From contig LFJO01000006.1 in assembly GCA_001038565.1 (NCBI GenBank), positions 405,707-469,706 of the forward strand: a stretch of 64,000 nucleotides of DNA, in the 5' to 3' direction. A program made the position numbers and the translations under genes. The notes beneath the pieces are model-generated. The model ran no database searches. It saw nothing but the letters and a program-made list of their open reading frames with translations, and was not told the DNA's origin. Position 1 is the stretch's first letter; each line of letters starts with the position of its first letter. Positions 46,154 to 54,024 of the stretch are shown here, in pieces. This DNA comes from Alkalihalobacillus pseudalcaliphilus (lineage in GTDB: Bacteria > Bacillota > Bacilli > Bacillales > Bacillaceae_D).

Positions 46154-46210
46154 ATATAATTTGCAGTATACTTGATTCAGTTCACATAATCAACAAAATA
46201 ATTCAATAAT

Positions 46211-46380
46211 TTCATCTGTCCACCAACAAAATAGAGTGAGTAGTAACCTATCAGGATTAGCATCTAAAATCCAAGTGCTTTTGGACCGTTAGCCAAGCTC
46301 GCTTGGCTAAAAAAAACAAAGACCAAAAGGTCAAATTATCTTGAGAAATGAGCATCACCCATTGAACTTTCATACAAAAA
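46211..46380 (-). repeat. Mosaic repeat, copy 5 (reduced module B)
   Basis: Read leftwards it begins TTTTTTGTATGAAAGTTC and has TTTCTCAAGATAATTTGACC, one TAGCCAAG/CTTGGCTA hairpin, and GGTCCAAAAGCACTTGGAT. It lacks the two larger hairpins found at 28.9 kb. Its right end is the T-tract of the terminator at 46381-46405. Confidence 0.8.
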
Positions 46381-46405
46381 AGGGTAAGAATCACGCTCTT
46401 ACCCT
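46375..46405 (-). terminator. Terminator of the second siderophore-binding gene
   Basis: Minus strand AGGGTAAGA pairs perfectly with TCTTACCCT, followed by TTTTTT, which is also the edge of the mosaic repeat. Confidence 0.85.
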
Positions 46406-46422
46406 CCATGTATGAACTTTTA

Positions 46423-47400
46423 TTATTCAACTAAACTTTCTAAAATGTAATCAATGATTTGCCCGTTAGCAATTGCTCCTTGGTATAACCAAGCCGTACC
46501 TTGTTCGAATTCATAGACGTTACCATTCTGTACAGCCGGGATACTTTTCCATAAATTATCTTGAATCGCTGAATCAGCACCATCACCATCACTATTAATT
46601 AAGAATAAGTGATCAGCATCTAGCTCAACTAATTTCTCTAATGAGATCGCACTCCAATTCGCTGTATCCGCAGCAGAAATTTCTTGTACGACAGCTGGTG
46701 CTGTTAACCCTAAATCACCGTACATAACCGCTCCACTCGATAAGTTTTCATTCACAATGAAGAAGCTACTATTAATCAACCACACAGCGGCGGCTGATTG
46801 TTCACCAATACTGTCTTGAAGTTGTACTTTAGCTTCCTCTGCCTTTGTATTATAATCAGCTAAAACTTGTTCAGCTTCTTCCTTTTTATTCAAAACCTCT
46901 CCTACTGTTAACAACTCTTCACGCCAGTCATTGTTTTCTTCTTCACCAATAACAAAGGTTGGGGCAATTTTTGCATACTGCTCGTATTTGCCTCCTTCTA
47001 CAAGTGCTGGTGAGTCAACCAAAATTAGATCTGGATTGTATCCACTTACTGCTTCAAAAGGTAAATCATGTGGAATTAAAGGAATTCCCTCTAAATCCCC
47101 TTGCAAATATTGTTGAATACTATCGCCACCGTGCACAGACCATTGAGCGACCGGTAACACATCTAATGCTACTAAATGATCCTCTAAATAGGTGCCCAAT
47201 ACATTTTCAGGTGTTCCTGAAATCGTTACCTCATTACCCATTCCATCTGTTAATACTCTTTCTTCACTGGTCGGTTCATCACCAGAATTATCAGGTGCTT
47301 GTTGCTCTCCACCATTTTCATCCGTACCACACGCTACGAGAGCCAAGGTCAGTACGGATACCATACTCCATCTATGTAACCATTTTGTTTTCTTCATCAT
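46423..47400 (-). CDS. Second ferric-siderophore-binding lipoprotein
   Basis: A 325-residue lipoprotein with signal WSMVSVLTLALVAC (Cys at about residue 24) and an acidic linker. The binding fold has NVLGTYLEDHLVALDVLPVA and AVSGYNPDLILVDSP. CGGAGG precedes the ATG. It is transcribed away from two FecCD permease genes and shares a Fur-controlled promoter region with them. No ATPase gene is beside it, so it may use the YusV-like ATPase from the neighbouring operon. Confidence 0.92.
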   Translation of the reverse strand: MMKKTKWLHRWSMVSVLTLALVACGTDENGGEQQAPDNSGDEPTSEERVLTDGMGNEVTISGTPENVLGTYLEDHLVALDVLPVAQWSVHGGDSIQQYLQGDLEGIPLIPHDLPFEAVSGYNPDLILVDSPALVEGGKYEQYAKIAPTFVIGEEENNDWREELLTVGEVLNKKEEAEQVLADYNTKAEEAKVQLQDSIGEQSAAAVWLINSSFFIVNENLSSGAVMYGDLGLTAPAVVQEISAADTANWSAISLEKLVELDADHLFLINSDGDGADSAIQDNLWKSIPAVQNGNVYEFEQGTAWLYQGAIANGQIIDYILESLVE

Positions 47401-47443
47401 ATATTCCTCCGATTTTCTTTACTATACATCACAACAAATAGAT

Positions 47444-47462
47444 GATAACAATTATCATTATC
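47444..47462 (-). promoter_or_regulatory. Fur box before the second binding protein
   Basis: GATAACAATTATCATTATC, close to consensus, about 45 bases before the leftward start codon. Confidence 0.85.
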
Positions 47463-47517
47463 AATAGCAACTATTATTTTTTGGCATATTGATGTACACG
47501 TATAAAAGCTATATAAT

Positions 47518-47536
47518 GAAAATGATTATCAGTGTC
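47518..47536 (+). promoter_or_regulatory. Fur box before the permease pair
   Basis: GAAAATGATTATCAGTGTC, a somewhat degenerate Fur box 18 bases before the rightward permease start. Confidence 0.7.
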
Positions 47537-47553
47537 AATAAATTAGAAGGAAG

Positions 47554-48609
47554 ATGGTTTTACATGCAAGTGATGAATTTATGACAATAAAGGAAAATAA
47601 ACCTGCTTCACGTTCAAATGCTGTGATAGCATTATTTGTGCTCATTTGTAGCTTTGCCCTTTTGCTTATTTCCATGGTTGCCTCCATTGGTTTTGGAGCC
47701 TCCTCTATTACTATACAAACCATTATTGATAGTATTCTAAACTATAACCCTAATGATTCTTCTCATATTATTATTCAAGAACTTCGTATTCCCCGTGCTG
47801 TTGCTGCGGCCTTTATCGGTGCCGCTTTAGCAGTTTCAGGTGCCATTATGCAAGCTATGACTCGAAATCCCCTTGCCTCACCTTCGATTATGGGAGTAAC
47901 TGCCGGGGCGGGTTTACTGTTATCTATTGCTTTTGCGATTTGGCCTGCCTTAAGTCATATACAGCTATTAATCGTCTCTTTTGTCGGGGCGGGTCTCGGA
48001 GCTACACTCGTTTTTACAATCGCCTCGATGTCACGAGGTGGAATGGCCCCGGTAAAATTAGCTTTGGCAGGAACTGCGATTACAACTCTACTAAGCTCCG
48101 TTTCTACGGTTATTGGCTTACGTTTTGATGTCGCTAAAGATATAAGCTTTTGGTATGCTGGCGGAGTCTCAGGTATTCAGAAAATAAGTTTATATTATTT
48201 AATTCCACCTATTGTAATTGGTATCATTCTTGCTTTATTTCTCGCGCGCTCATTAACCCTATTAAGCTTTGGTGATGATATTGCCAAAGGGTTAGGGCAA
48301 AGAACAAGATGGGTCAAAGTTACGGCAACCTGTGTCGTTCTATTACTCACTGGTGCTGCTGTTTCCATCGCTGGTGTCATTGGCTTCGTAGGGCTTGTTA
48401 TACCACATATTACTCGCTTTTTAGTAGGATTAGACTATAGGTGGGTCATTCCAGGGTCGGCGCTTTTAGGTGCTCTACTGCTGGTTGTAGCTGATACAAT
48501 CGGTCGCACTATTAACTCTCCTTTTGAAATTCCTGTGGGAGCTGTAACGGCGATTGTCGGAGTCCCTTTCTTCTTATACTTGGCTCGTAAAGGAGGAAGA
48601 GGGATCTAA
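47554..48609 (+). CDS. Iron-siderophore ABC permease, FecCD family
   Basis: A 351-residue FecCD permease with ELRIPRAVAAAFIGAALAVS, RNPLASPSIMGVTAGAG and GVIGFVGLVIPHITRFLVGL. AGAAGG lies only three bases from the first ATG, so the in-frame ATG at 47581 is a possible alternative start. It is divergent from a binding lipoprotein and immediately followed by its partner permease, under a Fur box. Confidence 0.92.
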   Translation: MVLHASDEFMTIKENKPASRSNAVIALFVLICSFALLLISMVASIGFGASSITIQTIIDSILNYNPNDSSHIIIQELRIPRAVAAAFIGAALAVSGAIMQAMTRNPLASPSIMGVTAGAGLLLSIAFAIWPALSHIQLLIVSFVGAGLGATLVFTIASMSRGGMAPVKLALAGTAITTLLSSVSTVIGLRFDVAKDISFWYAGGVSGIQKISLYYLIPPIVIGIILALFLARSLTLLSFGDDIAKGLGQRTRWVKVTATCVVLLLTGAAVSIAGVIGFVGLVIPHITRFLVGLDYRWVIPGSALLGALLLVVADTIGRTINSPFEIPVGAVTAIVGVPFFLYLARKGGRGI

Positions 48610-49628
48610 TGGATATTTTCCAATTGAAGCGTAAGAAAGCGTTCAGATTGAGTATAGTCATTTTAGTGCTTATTATTATCACTTTTTTTATTAGCTTACA
48701 TACAGGTTTGACAAAGTTAACACCTGTTGTAGTGATCCAAACTTTACTTGGCAATGGGACGGATCAAAATTGGGTGATTTTGGTCGACTTCCGCTTACCA
48801 CGTATGGTTTTAGCTTTATTAATTGGGGCTGGAATCGCTATATCCGGAGTTATTTTACAGTCCATTTCAAGAAATGCTTTAGCAGATCCTGGCATAATCG
48901 GTATTAATGCAGGTGCTGGATTTGCTGTTGTTTTATATATGTTTTTATTTCAGGGAGCTTCTCTATTATCGGGGACATTAGCGATTTTCTCATTACCGTT
49001 TGTTGCTCTAATTGGGGCATTTACAGCTGCTTTATTCATTTATTTATTAGCTTGGAAAGACGGGGTAACACCAACGAGATTAATCCTTGTCGGTATTGGT
49101 ATTAACGCTGCTTTTAATGCTGCTATGGTCGTTTTTCAATTAATGATGGAACCTAATGATTTTACAAAAGCTTTAACGTGGTTATCCGGATCAATTTGGG
49201 GGACCAATTGGACTTATGTTCTATCCCTACTCCCTTGGATTATTCTACTAATACCTATCGTCTTATTAAAGGCACGAAAGCTAGATCTCATTTCACTAGG
49301 AGATTCAACTTCCATTGGACTAGGAATTGCTATTGAAAAAGAACGTTTTATCTTGCTTATGTTTGCTGTCGCACTTGCGGGAGCTTGTGTTTCCGTCGGC
49401 GGAGGTATAACCTTTTTAGGCCTTATCGCACCACATCTAGCAAGGAGATTAGTCGGTTCTACACATGCTCTATTTATTCCCGTTGCGGCATTACTTGGTT
49501 CATTCTTTTTACTTGCTGCTGATACATTAGGTAGAGTAATCTTAGCACCAGCAGAGGTACCTGTTGGTTTAGTTGTAGCTATTCTTGGGGCTCCTTATTT
49601 CATTTATTTATTATTAAGAACACCTTAA
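48609..49628 (+). CDS. Iron-siderophore ABC permease, FecCD family
   Basis: A 339-residue partner permease with FRLPRMVLALLIGAGIAISG, SRNALADPGIIGINAGAG and GGGITFLGLIAPHLARRLVG. GGAGGAAGAGG ends just before its ATG, which shares one base with the stop of the preceding gene (TAATG). No ATPase or other iron gene follows on this transcript before the terminator. Confidence 0.92.
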   Translation: MDIFQLKRKKAFRLSIVILVLIIITFFISLHTGLTKLTPVVVIQTLLGNGTDQNWVILVDFRLPRMVLALLIGAGIAISGVILQSISRNALADPGIIGINAGAGFAVVLYMFLFQGASLLSGTLAIFSLPFVALIGAFTAALFIYLLAWKDGVTPTRLILVGIGINAAFNAAMVVFQLMMEPNDFTKALTWLSGSIWGTNWTYVLSLLPWIILLIPIVLLKARKLDLISLGDSTSIGLGIAIEKERFILLMFAVALAGACVSVGGGITFLGLIAPHLARRLVGSTHALFIPVAALLGSFFLLAADTLGRVILAPAEVPVGLVVAILGAPYFIYLLLRTP

Positions 49629-49644
49629 TACATTAGATGTTTAC

Positions 49645-49690
49645 TCGAGGTATACAAGAATTCCTTGCTATATCTCGGGTATTTTTTATG
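49645..49690 (+). terminator. Terminator of the permease pair
   Basis: CGAGGTATA pairs with TATATCTCG around a partly paired loop, followed by a TATTTTTTAT run. Confidence 0.65.
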
Positions 49691-49730
49691 GACTTTTATA
49701 CTTCTCTTACTCTTCTTAAACTTTTTAATT

Positions 49731-49749
49731 GATAATGATTATCATTATC
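49731..49749 (+). promoter_or_regulatory. Fur box before ferritin
   Basis: GATAATGATTATCATTATC, one base off the palindromic consensus, about 135 bases before the ferritin start codon. Confidence 0.85.
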
Positions 49750-49884
49750 TTGTATACTAATTATGGTTTATCTTTCTCCATTCTTCGGGTATAGATTGAG
49801 ATAGAGAAAGATAGCTTTTTTAGAGAAGGTTTATTTAGAGATTTCCGAATGATTAATTCTAAATACAAATGAGGAGTGAACACC

Positions 49885-50382
49885 ATGTTATCAGAAAAAC
49901 TAGTTGATGCGTTGAACCACCAGATGAATATTGAATTTCAAGCTGCCCATGATTATATGGCGATGGCTGCCTATTGCCACTATACAAGCTATGATGGCTT
50001 TGCTAACTTTTTCTTAATGCAAGCTCAAGAGGAACGTGAGCATGGGATGAAGGTCTACACCTATTTAAATGACAAAGGTAAGCAAGCACTCTTTGCCGAT
50101 GTTAAGGCACCAAAAGCTAAATTTAATACCTTATTAGAAACATTTGAAGCCGCTCTCGAACAAGAGAAAAAGGTAACAAAAAGTTATTATGACGTATACG
50201 GTATTGCTCAAGATGAACGAGAGTACCAAACACTCTCCTTCTTAAATTGGTTCTTAGATGAACAGGTTGAAGAGGAATCTATGTTTGAAACGCATATTGA
50301 TTATTTAAAAAGAATCCAGGATGACTCAAATGCATTATATATTTACGAGCAGGAGCTTGGAAAACGTAAAGCCGGAGAATAA
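49885..50382 (+). CDS. Ferritin (iron storage)
   Basis: A 165-residue four-helix ferritin of the bacterial FtnA type that oxidises and stores iron. Ferroxidase-centre residues are in [17 protein letters not shown] and [17 protein letters not shown], with later helix residues in [22 protein letters not shown] fixes the ATG at 49885; the upstream GTG at 49876 overlaps that site. It is monocistronic and has a Fur box, which is unusual for a storage gene because storage is normally wanted when iron is high. Confidence 0.93.
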   Translation: MLSEKLVDALNHQMNIEFQAAHDYMAMAAYCHYTSYDGFANFFLMQAQEEREHGMKVYTYLNDKGKQALFADVKAPKAKFNTLLETFEAALEQEKKVTKSYYDVYGIAQDEREYQTLSFLNWFLDEQVEEESMFETHIDYLKRIQDDSNALYIYEQELGKRKAGE

Positions 50383-50386
50383 TAGA

Positions 50387-50421
50387 AAGACCGCGTAGCT
50401 CAGGTAGCTACACGGTCTTTT
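50387..50421. terminator. Strong terminator between ferritin and DedA-like genes
   Basis: AAGACCGCGTAGCT pairs with AGCTACACGGTCTT, with one internal mismatch, followed by TTTTC. Confidence 0.85.
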
Positions 50422-50436
50422 CTTCATCTACTTCTT

Positions 50437-51084
50437 CTAATCTAGCTTAGGTAATTCATCTGATTTAGACGCTGCCCTCTGCCAGAGTCGATAACACCCA
50501 TAAACAAGCGCTAAAAATACGACATATCCAAGTCCAATTAATAAAAGCTGACTCGGATTGTTCACAAAAGAATTACCGACTGTAGCAAACAAAATCATCG
50601 CAGGGATTTTTCCTAACGAGGAAGCAATCGCATACGACATGAAACGAACCCGACTCAATGCCGAATAAATATTAACGATAATCGAAGGTATAACAGGAAT
50701 TAACCGTGTCATAAAAATCGTCATAAACGCATTTTGTTCAAATAACTTTGTTACTTTGGCTAGTGATGAATATTTATTTAATAACTGCAATCCCCAATCT
50801 TGATAACCATATCGTACAAAAGCAAACATAATAATAGATGCTAAAGATGAACCGACCCACGTAATAAAGCTTCCTAGTATACCGCCATAAGCAGCTCCTA
50901 ATACAGCCCCAATCAACGGAAATGGAATAATCGGGAATAAGGCAAAGATCGTCGCCAATACAGCTGTTAATACAATAAATTGAGTTCCACCTTCTTGCAA
51001 CCAGACTAGTAGTCCTTCACCATATAAGAAGATGAGAATAGCCATAAATGCATATAATAAAATAATACTAATTTTCCGTAACAT
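50437..51084 (-). CDS. TVP38/TMEM64 (SNARE-associated/DedA-like) membrane protein
   Basis: A membrane protein of about 215 residues with six helices. Family blocks are PFPLIGAVLGAAYGGILGSF and FMTIFMTRLIPVIPSIIVNI, followed by SALSRVRFMSYAIASSLGKI. GGAGGG fixes the start at 51084; the extra 23 upstream codons have no ribosome site. Relatives act in lipid or membrane homeostasis, but the substrate is not known. Confidence 0.88.
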   Translation of the reverse strand: MLRKISIILLYAFMAILIFLYGEGLLVWLQEGGTQFIVLTAVLATIFALFPIIPFPLIGAVLGAAYGGILGSFITWVGSSLASIIMFAFVRYGYQDWGLQLLNKYSSLAKVTKLFEQNAFMTIFMTRLIPVIPSIIVNIYSALSRVRFMSYAIASSLGKIPAMILFATVGNSFVNNPSQLLLIGLGYVVFLALVYGCYRLWQRAASKSDELPKLD

Positions 51085-51172
51085 GACACGTACCCTCCAA
51101 ACAATCAAAACAACTCCCTTTATTTTCTCATAGAAATTGAGAGAGTAAAGCAAAGAACCGTAATTGCCATGA

Positions 51173-51350
51173 TTTTGTATGAAAGTGGAGTTAGGGCGAT
51201 AAGTTGTGCCCTGAAGTTAGCTGGTCACTGCTCCCTTTTTGTGCGTACGAGTCCTAATGGAGATGGAGTTGTAAACGTGCCAGATGTTTAAAAAGTCGCC
51301 AATACTTGCTCTTAGTTAGTGGCGAAGTGAATGGGGATTCGCTTTGTTTG
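51173..51350 (+). repeat. Mosaic repeat, copy 6 (module A only)
   Basis: It starts TTTTGTATGAAAGTGGAG and has GGGCGATAAG, CTGAAGTTAGCTGGTCA, GAGTCCTAATGGAGATGGAG, CGTGCCAGATGTTTAAAAAG and a degraded CGCCAATACTTGC end. The right boundary motif is missing. It fills most of the DedA-YdbC gap; the rest shows nothing. Confidence 0.8.
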
Positions 51351-51389
51351 GTTACTCTCCATATTTGTTCTAGTATCTGTATCTGCCTA

Positions 51390-51599
51390 TTATGAGAGGG
51401 ATTTTTTTAGGTTCAAAAACTCTTCTTCTGATAAGGTTACGCCTTTTCCCATTTTCTCATGCCCTGGGCCCCAGTCACGGATATCATACTTAGGTTCTCT
51501 GCCATTCCAACTAACTAGATTAAGCTCTTTTGTCCAACCTTTACTCGATTCTGATAAAACTGCGATATGTTCGGCAATTTCATACTTGATTTCTGCCAT
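51390..51599 (-). CDS. YdbC-like PC4-type nucleic-acid-binding protein
   Basis: A 69-residue protein of the YdbC/PC4-like family, which binds single-stranded DNA in its characterised relatives. The sequence has the family blocks KGWTKELNLVSWNGREPKYD and IRDWGPGHEKMGKGVTLSEE. AAAGGAGG precedes the ATG. It is complete at the usual length. Confidence 0.88.
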   Translation of the reverse strand: MAEIKYEIAEHIAVLSESSKGWTKELNLVSWNGREPKYDIRDWGPGHEKMGKGVTLSEEEFLNLKKSLS

Positions 51600-51730
51600 G
51601 ATTATTCCTCCTTTTTATAGCTATATATTAATTTTAAACGTTTTCTATCATTTTTATAAAGGAATACTTTGCAATTCTTATGGAAAAAGGCTTTATGGAG
51701 TAATGAAATGCCTACACCAACATCACATTA

Positions 51731-52294
51731 CTAATTTCCACCTACATATCGAAGTATTTCTTGACCTATCTCCTCTGCACTCATCTTTGACGTATCGAAC
51801 CTGCTTATGTAATCTTGATTTTTGTAAACTTCTTGATGCCATTGAAGAATAGGGGTTGGAATGTTTGTAGAGTCAATCCGTGTACCCCATGTCTGCTCTC
51901 TTCTGATAATAACTTCATCAATAGGACAGTAAATGCTGAAATGATAAACTGGGAGTCCATTTAATCGTTCTTTCATTACTTCGTACGGTTCCCAGCCATT
52001 TTGATAATGCTGGTGAAAACCTACATCTACAACAACATGAAGCCTTTGATTACTAAAAGCTCGTATACTATCAAACAAAGCCAAGTAAAGCTGCTGGACT
52101 AGCTTTTCTTTTTCCGGAAACTCTTTTCCTGGCCTTAAGCCCATTGTAGGAGTAAATTTTTCATGAATAGCTGTGGTTATTTGGTCGACTCCTAGATGAA
52201 CCCATACCTCGTCGGATATCTCAAGAATTTTTTGTGCTACTGATGTTTTACCTGAACGGGGAACTCCATTTAGAAAAACAACGTTACCTTGCAT
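51731..52294 (-). CDS. Chloramphenicol-phosphotransferase-like P-loop kinase
   Basis: A protein of about 187 residues. The Walker A motif VVFLNGVPRSGKTSVAQK is right after the start. DVGFHQHYQNGWEPYEVM and a LID-like R-rich stretch (IIRREQTWGTRID) follow, matching the CPT-like family. Some members phosphorylate antibiotics, most have unknown small-molecule substrates. GAGAGGTGA at seven bases favours the ATG at 52294. Resistance should not be assumed. Confidence 0.75.
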   Translation of the reverse strand: MQGNVVFLNGVPRSGKTSVAQKILEISDEVWVHLGVDQITTAIHEKFTPTMGLRPGKEFPEKEKLVQQLYLALFDSIRAFSNQRLHVVVDVGFHQHYQNGWEPYEVMKERLNGLPVYHFSIYCPIDEVIIRREQTWGTRIDSTNIPTPILQWHQEVYKNQDYISRFDTSKMSAEEIGQEILRYVGGN

Positions 52295-52398
52295 CACGAT
52301 CACCTCTCCCTATATTTTAGAATTTTTAGTTAATAATTGAAACTCTTTTTCGTGATCACACGTATATTTTTATATACTACATAAAAGGAGGGGTTTTT

Positions 52399-52821
52399 AT
52401 GAAAAGAATGGTGGCAATTAGCCTTGTTACGGTAGGGGCTTTGATGATATTAGGTGCTTGCCAAGCAACAAAAACCGAGGATGACGTATCTGAAAAGGAC
52501 CAAAAAGTAGAAATTGTTTCTACTGGTGGGGATATTGAAGAATCGCTCACTAAAAAAGAGGATATCCAAGCATTTATTGATGCCTTACAAATTGAGAAAT
52601 GGGAATCTGACACATTACCAGAGGGTGCTACCGAAATGAAAAGAGCAAAAATGAGCAGCCTGGACACCGTTCAGCTCTCTAACTTACTTGATAATCCAGA
52701 AGTATCGTTAGACGGGGAAATTATCATTTATGAAAATATACCTTATATCACTTTGAGTACAACTTTAATGGACTTACATTTTAGCATTCCAGATGAAGTT
52801 GCTGACTATTTGAATAGATAA
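52399..52821 (+). CDS. Small lipoprotein of unknown function
   Basis: A 140-residue lipoprotein with signal VAISLVTVGALMILGAC (Cys at about residue 21) and an acidic Lys/Asp-rich linker. The body is soluble (KKEDIQAFIDALQIEKWESD), with a strand-rich C-terminus (EIIIYENIPYITLSTTLMDL). AAAGGAGGGG precedes the ATG. I do not recognise the family. A truncated transporter remnant follows directly. Confidence 0.65.
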   Translation: MKRMVAISLVTVGALMILGACQATKTEDDVSEKDQKVEIVSTGGDIEESLTKKEDIQAFIDALQIEKWESDTLPEGATEMKRAKMSSLDTVQLSNLLDNPEVSLDGEIIIYENIPYITLSTTLMDLHFSIPDEVADYLNR

Positions 52822-53124
52822 GGTACAACATTACTATTTAATTTTCGAATTTCCGCACTTATATACGGCTTTGCTAGTCAGCTATTTGCCATCATCCAGA
52901 TAACGTATATGCAACAAGTTGTCGATGAACAGCAGTTACCATATGTCTATGCGGCTCAAGACGCAGGTGCATTACTAGCTTTCTCTATCGCTGTAATAGT
53001 ATTTAATACGCTAGCTGACATGATTCAGATTGAATTTGTCATGGTGCTTGCCAGTATATTTTCGTTTGTTGCTTGGATAATTACCTATAAATTTAGAAAA
53101 GAATTGATTTACCTTAGCAACTAA
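52822..53124 (+). pseudogene. 5'-truncated remnant of an MFS-type transporter
   Basis: Right after the lipoprotein stop, the same frame reads IYGFASQLFAIIQITYMQQV and continues through two hydrophobic helices (AGALLAFSIAVIVFNTLADM, FVMVLASIFSFVAWIITYKF) to a normal stop. This looks like the last two or three helices of a major-facilitator-type protein with the 5' part lost. The first ATG (52909) has no ribosome site. A good terminator follows, presumably that of the lost gene. Confidence 0.55.
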
Positions 53125-53127
53125 TAA

Positions 53128-53163
53128 GTACTCCCATTAGTCGAATTTACTAGTGGGAGTTTT
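53128..53163 (+). terminator. Terminator after the transporter remnant
   Basis: ACTCCCATTAGT pairs with ACTAGTGGGAGT (one mismatch), then TTTTTC. Confidence 0.8.
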
Positions 53164-53231
53164 TCTTGAAAAGATTTACTTTTAACAGTAAGTAAACCTA
53201 ACCGAGATGTCTATTTTTGAATGGCAAAAAA

Positions 53232-53864
53232 TCAATCGCCTTTTTGGTGTCCAATTGTTAGCAGATGCTCTGTATTTCCTTCTAAAATAATCTTGGTAGT
53301 AGCTGTATTCATCTGGATTTGTGTAAGGCTCGTTCCTTCAATAAAAGGAGGATTCCACAATTCTGCTAGCGTCCTTTCTTTAAAATATATGAGTAACATT
53401 TTGATTACAACCGCATGCGTGACGATTAATATATTTCCTTGTTGATGCTTTAATTTTAGGTCTTCCATAAAAGTATGTACTCTTTCTTTTAACTGTTGAA
53501 AGCTTTCCCCACCAATTGATTCAAATTGCAAAGGCTTATGAAAGAAAGCGTTAAATTCAACCGGATAATGTTCCTCAATCCAAGCAAATGTTTTTCCTTC
53601 CCAGCTCCCAACATTGATTTCTTTTAAGTGTTCATTCTTCATAATAGGCAACTCGTGAAAAGTATTCAGTATATGAGCAGTCTCAAGCGTTCTTCCACTT
53701 GGACTCGTATAAATCAAGTCAAACTCAACATCATTAAGCCTTTGTGCTAATGCCTTTGCCTCGTTGATCCCTTTCTCTGTCAATGCTGAATCTCCCCAGC
53801 CTTGCATTTTATTTTGCGTATTCCACTCGGTTTCCCCGTGTCTCGTTATGTATAGGTGTAGCAA
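53232..53864 (-). CDS. Histidine phosphatase family protein (phosphoglycerate-mutase-like)
   Basis: A phosphatase of about 210 residues. The catalytic His lies in the opening LYITRHGETEWN. The second-half motif is THAVVIKMLLIYF, and the proton-donor Glu lies near LKEINVGSWEGKTF. AAGGAGG followed by six bases points to a TTG start at 53864; the ATG-like start further up (53894) has no ribosome site. The substrate is unknown. It resembles YhfR/PhoE-type broad phosphatases. Confidence 0.85.
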   Translation of the reverse strand: MLHLYITRHGETEWNTQNKMQGWGDSALTEKGINEAKALAQRLNDVEFDLIYTSPSGRTLETAHILNTFHELPIMKNEHLKEINVGSWEGKTFAWIEEHYPVEFNAFFHKPLQFESIGGESFQQLKERVHTFMEDLKLKHQQGNILIVTHAVVIKMLLIYFKERTLAELWNPPFIEGTSLTQIQMNTATTKIILEGNTEHLLTIGHQKGD

Positions 53865-53921
53865 ATCATACCTCCTTCTTAAAAAATTTGTCATTTCCCA
53901 GCAGATCCTGTCATTGATTTT

Positions 53922-54014
53922 TCAATTACCACGTAAAGAACTCAAAAGTCTATCCCAATACTCCAAATTACACCTTATATTTCCCGTTGAACCGCATAAA
54001 GTCGTGATAATCAT
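53922..54014 (-). pseudogene. Remnant duplicate of the deoxyribosyltransferase-like gene
   Basis: A 30-codon frame starting MIITTLCGST, nearly the same opening as the gene at 55.4 kb (MVITTLCGST), then unrelated residues and a stop. At DNA level GAACCGCATAAAGT is shared. It seems to be the 5' scrap of a duplicated copy left between the phosphatase and the oxidoreductase. Confidence 0.5.
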
Positions 54015-54024
54015 AAATGGTTCA

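Noticed and set aside
46959-47467. Plus-strand frames opposite the second siderophore-binding gene
   Set aside because: They are shadows of an intact lipoprotein gene with a clear signal peptide and lipobox.
47535-47723. Minus-strand frame over the permease start
   Set aside because: Antisense shadow of a FecCD permease with family motifs.
51731-52294. Antibiotic resistance gene (chloramphenicol phosphotransferase)
   Set aside because: Only the general CPT-like P-loop fold is supported; most members have other or unknown substrates.
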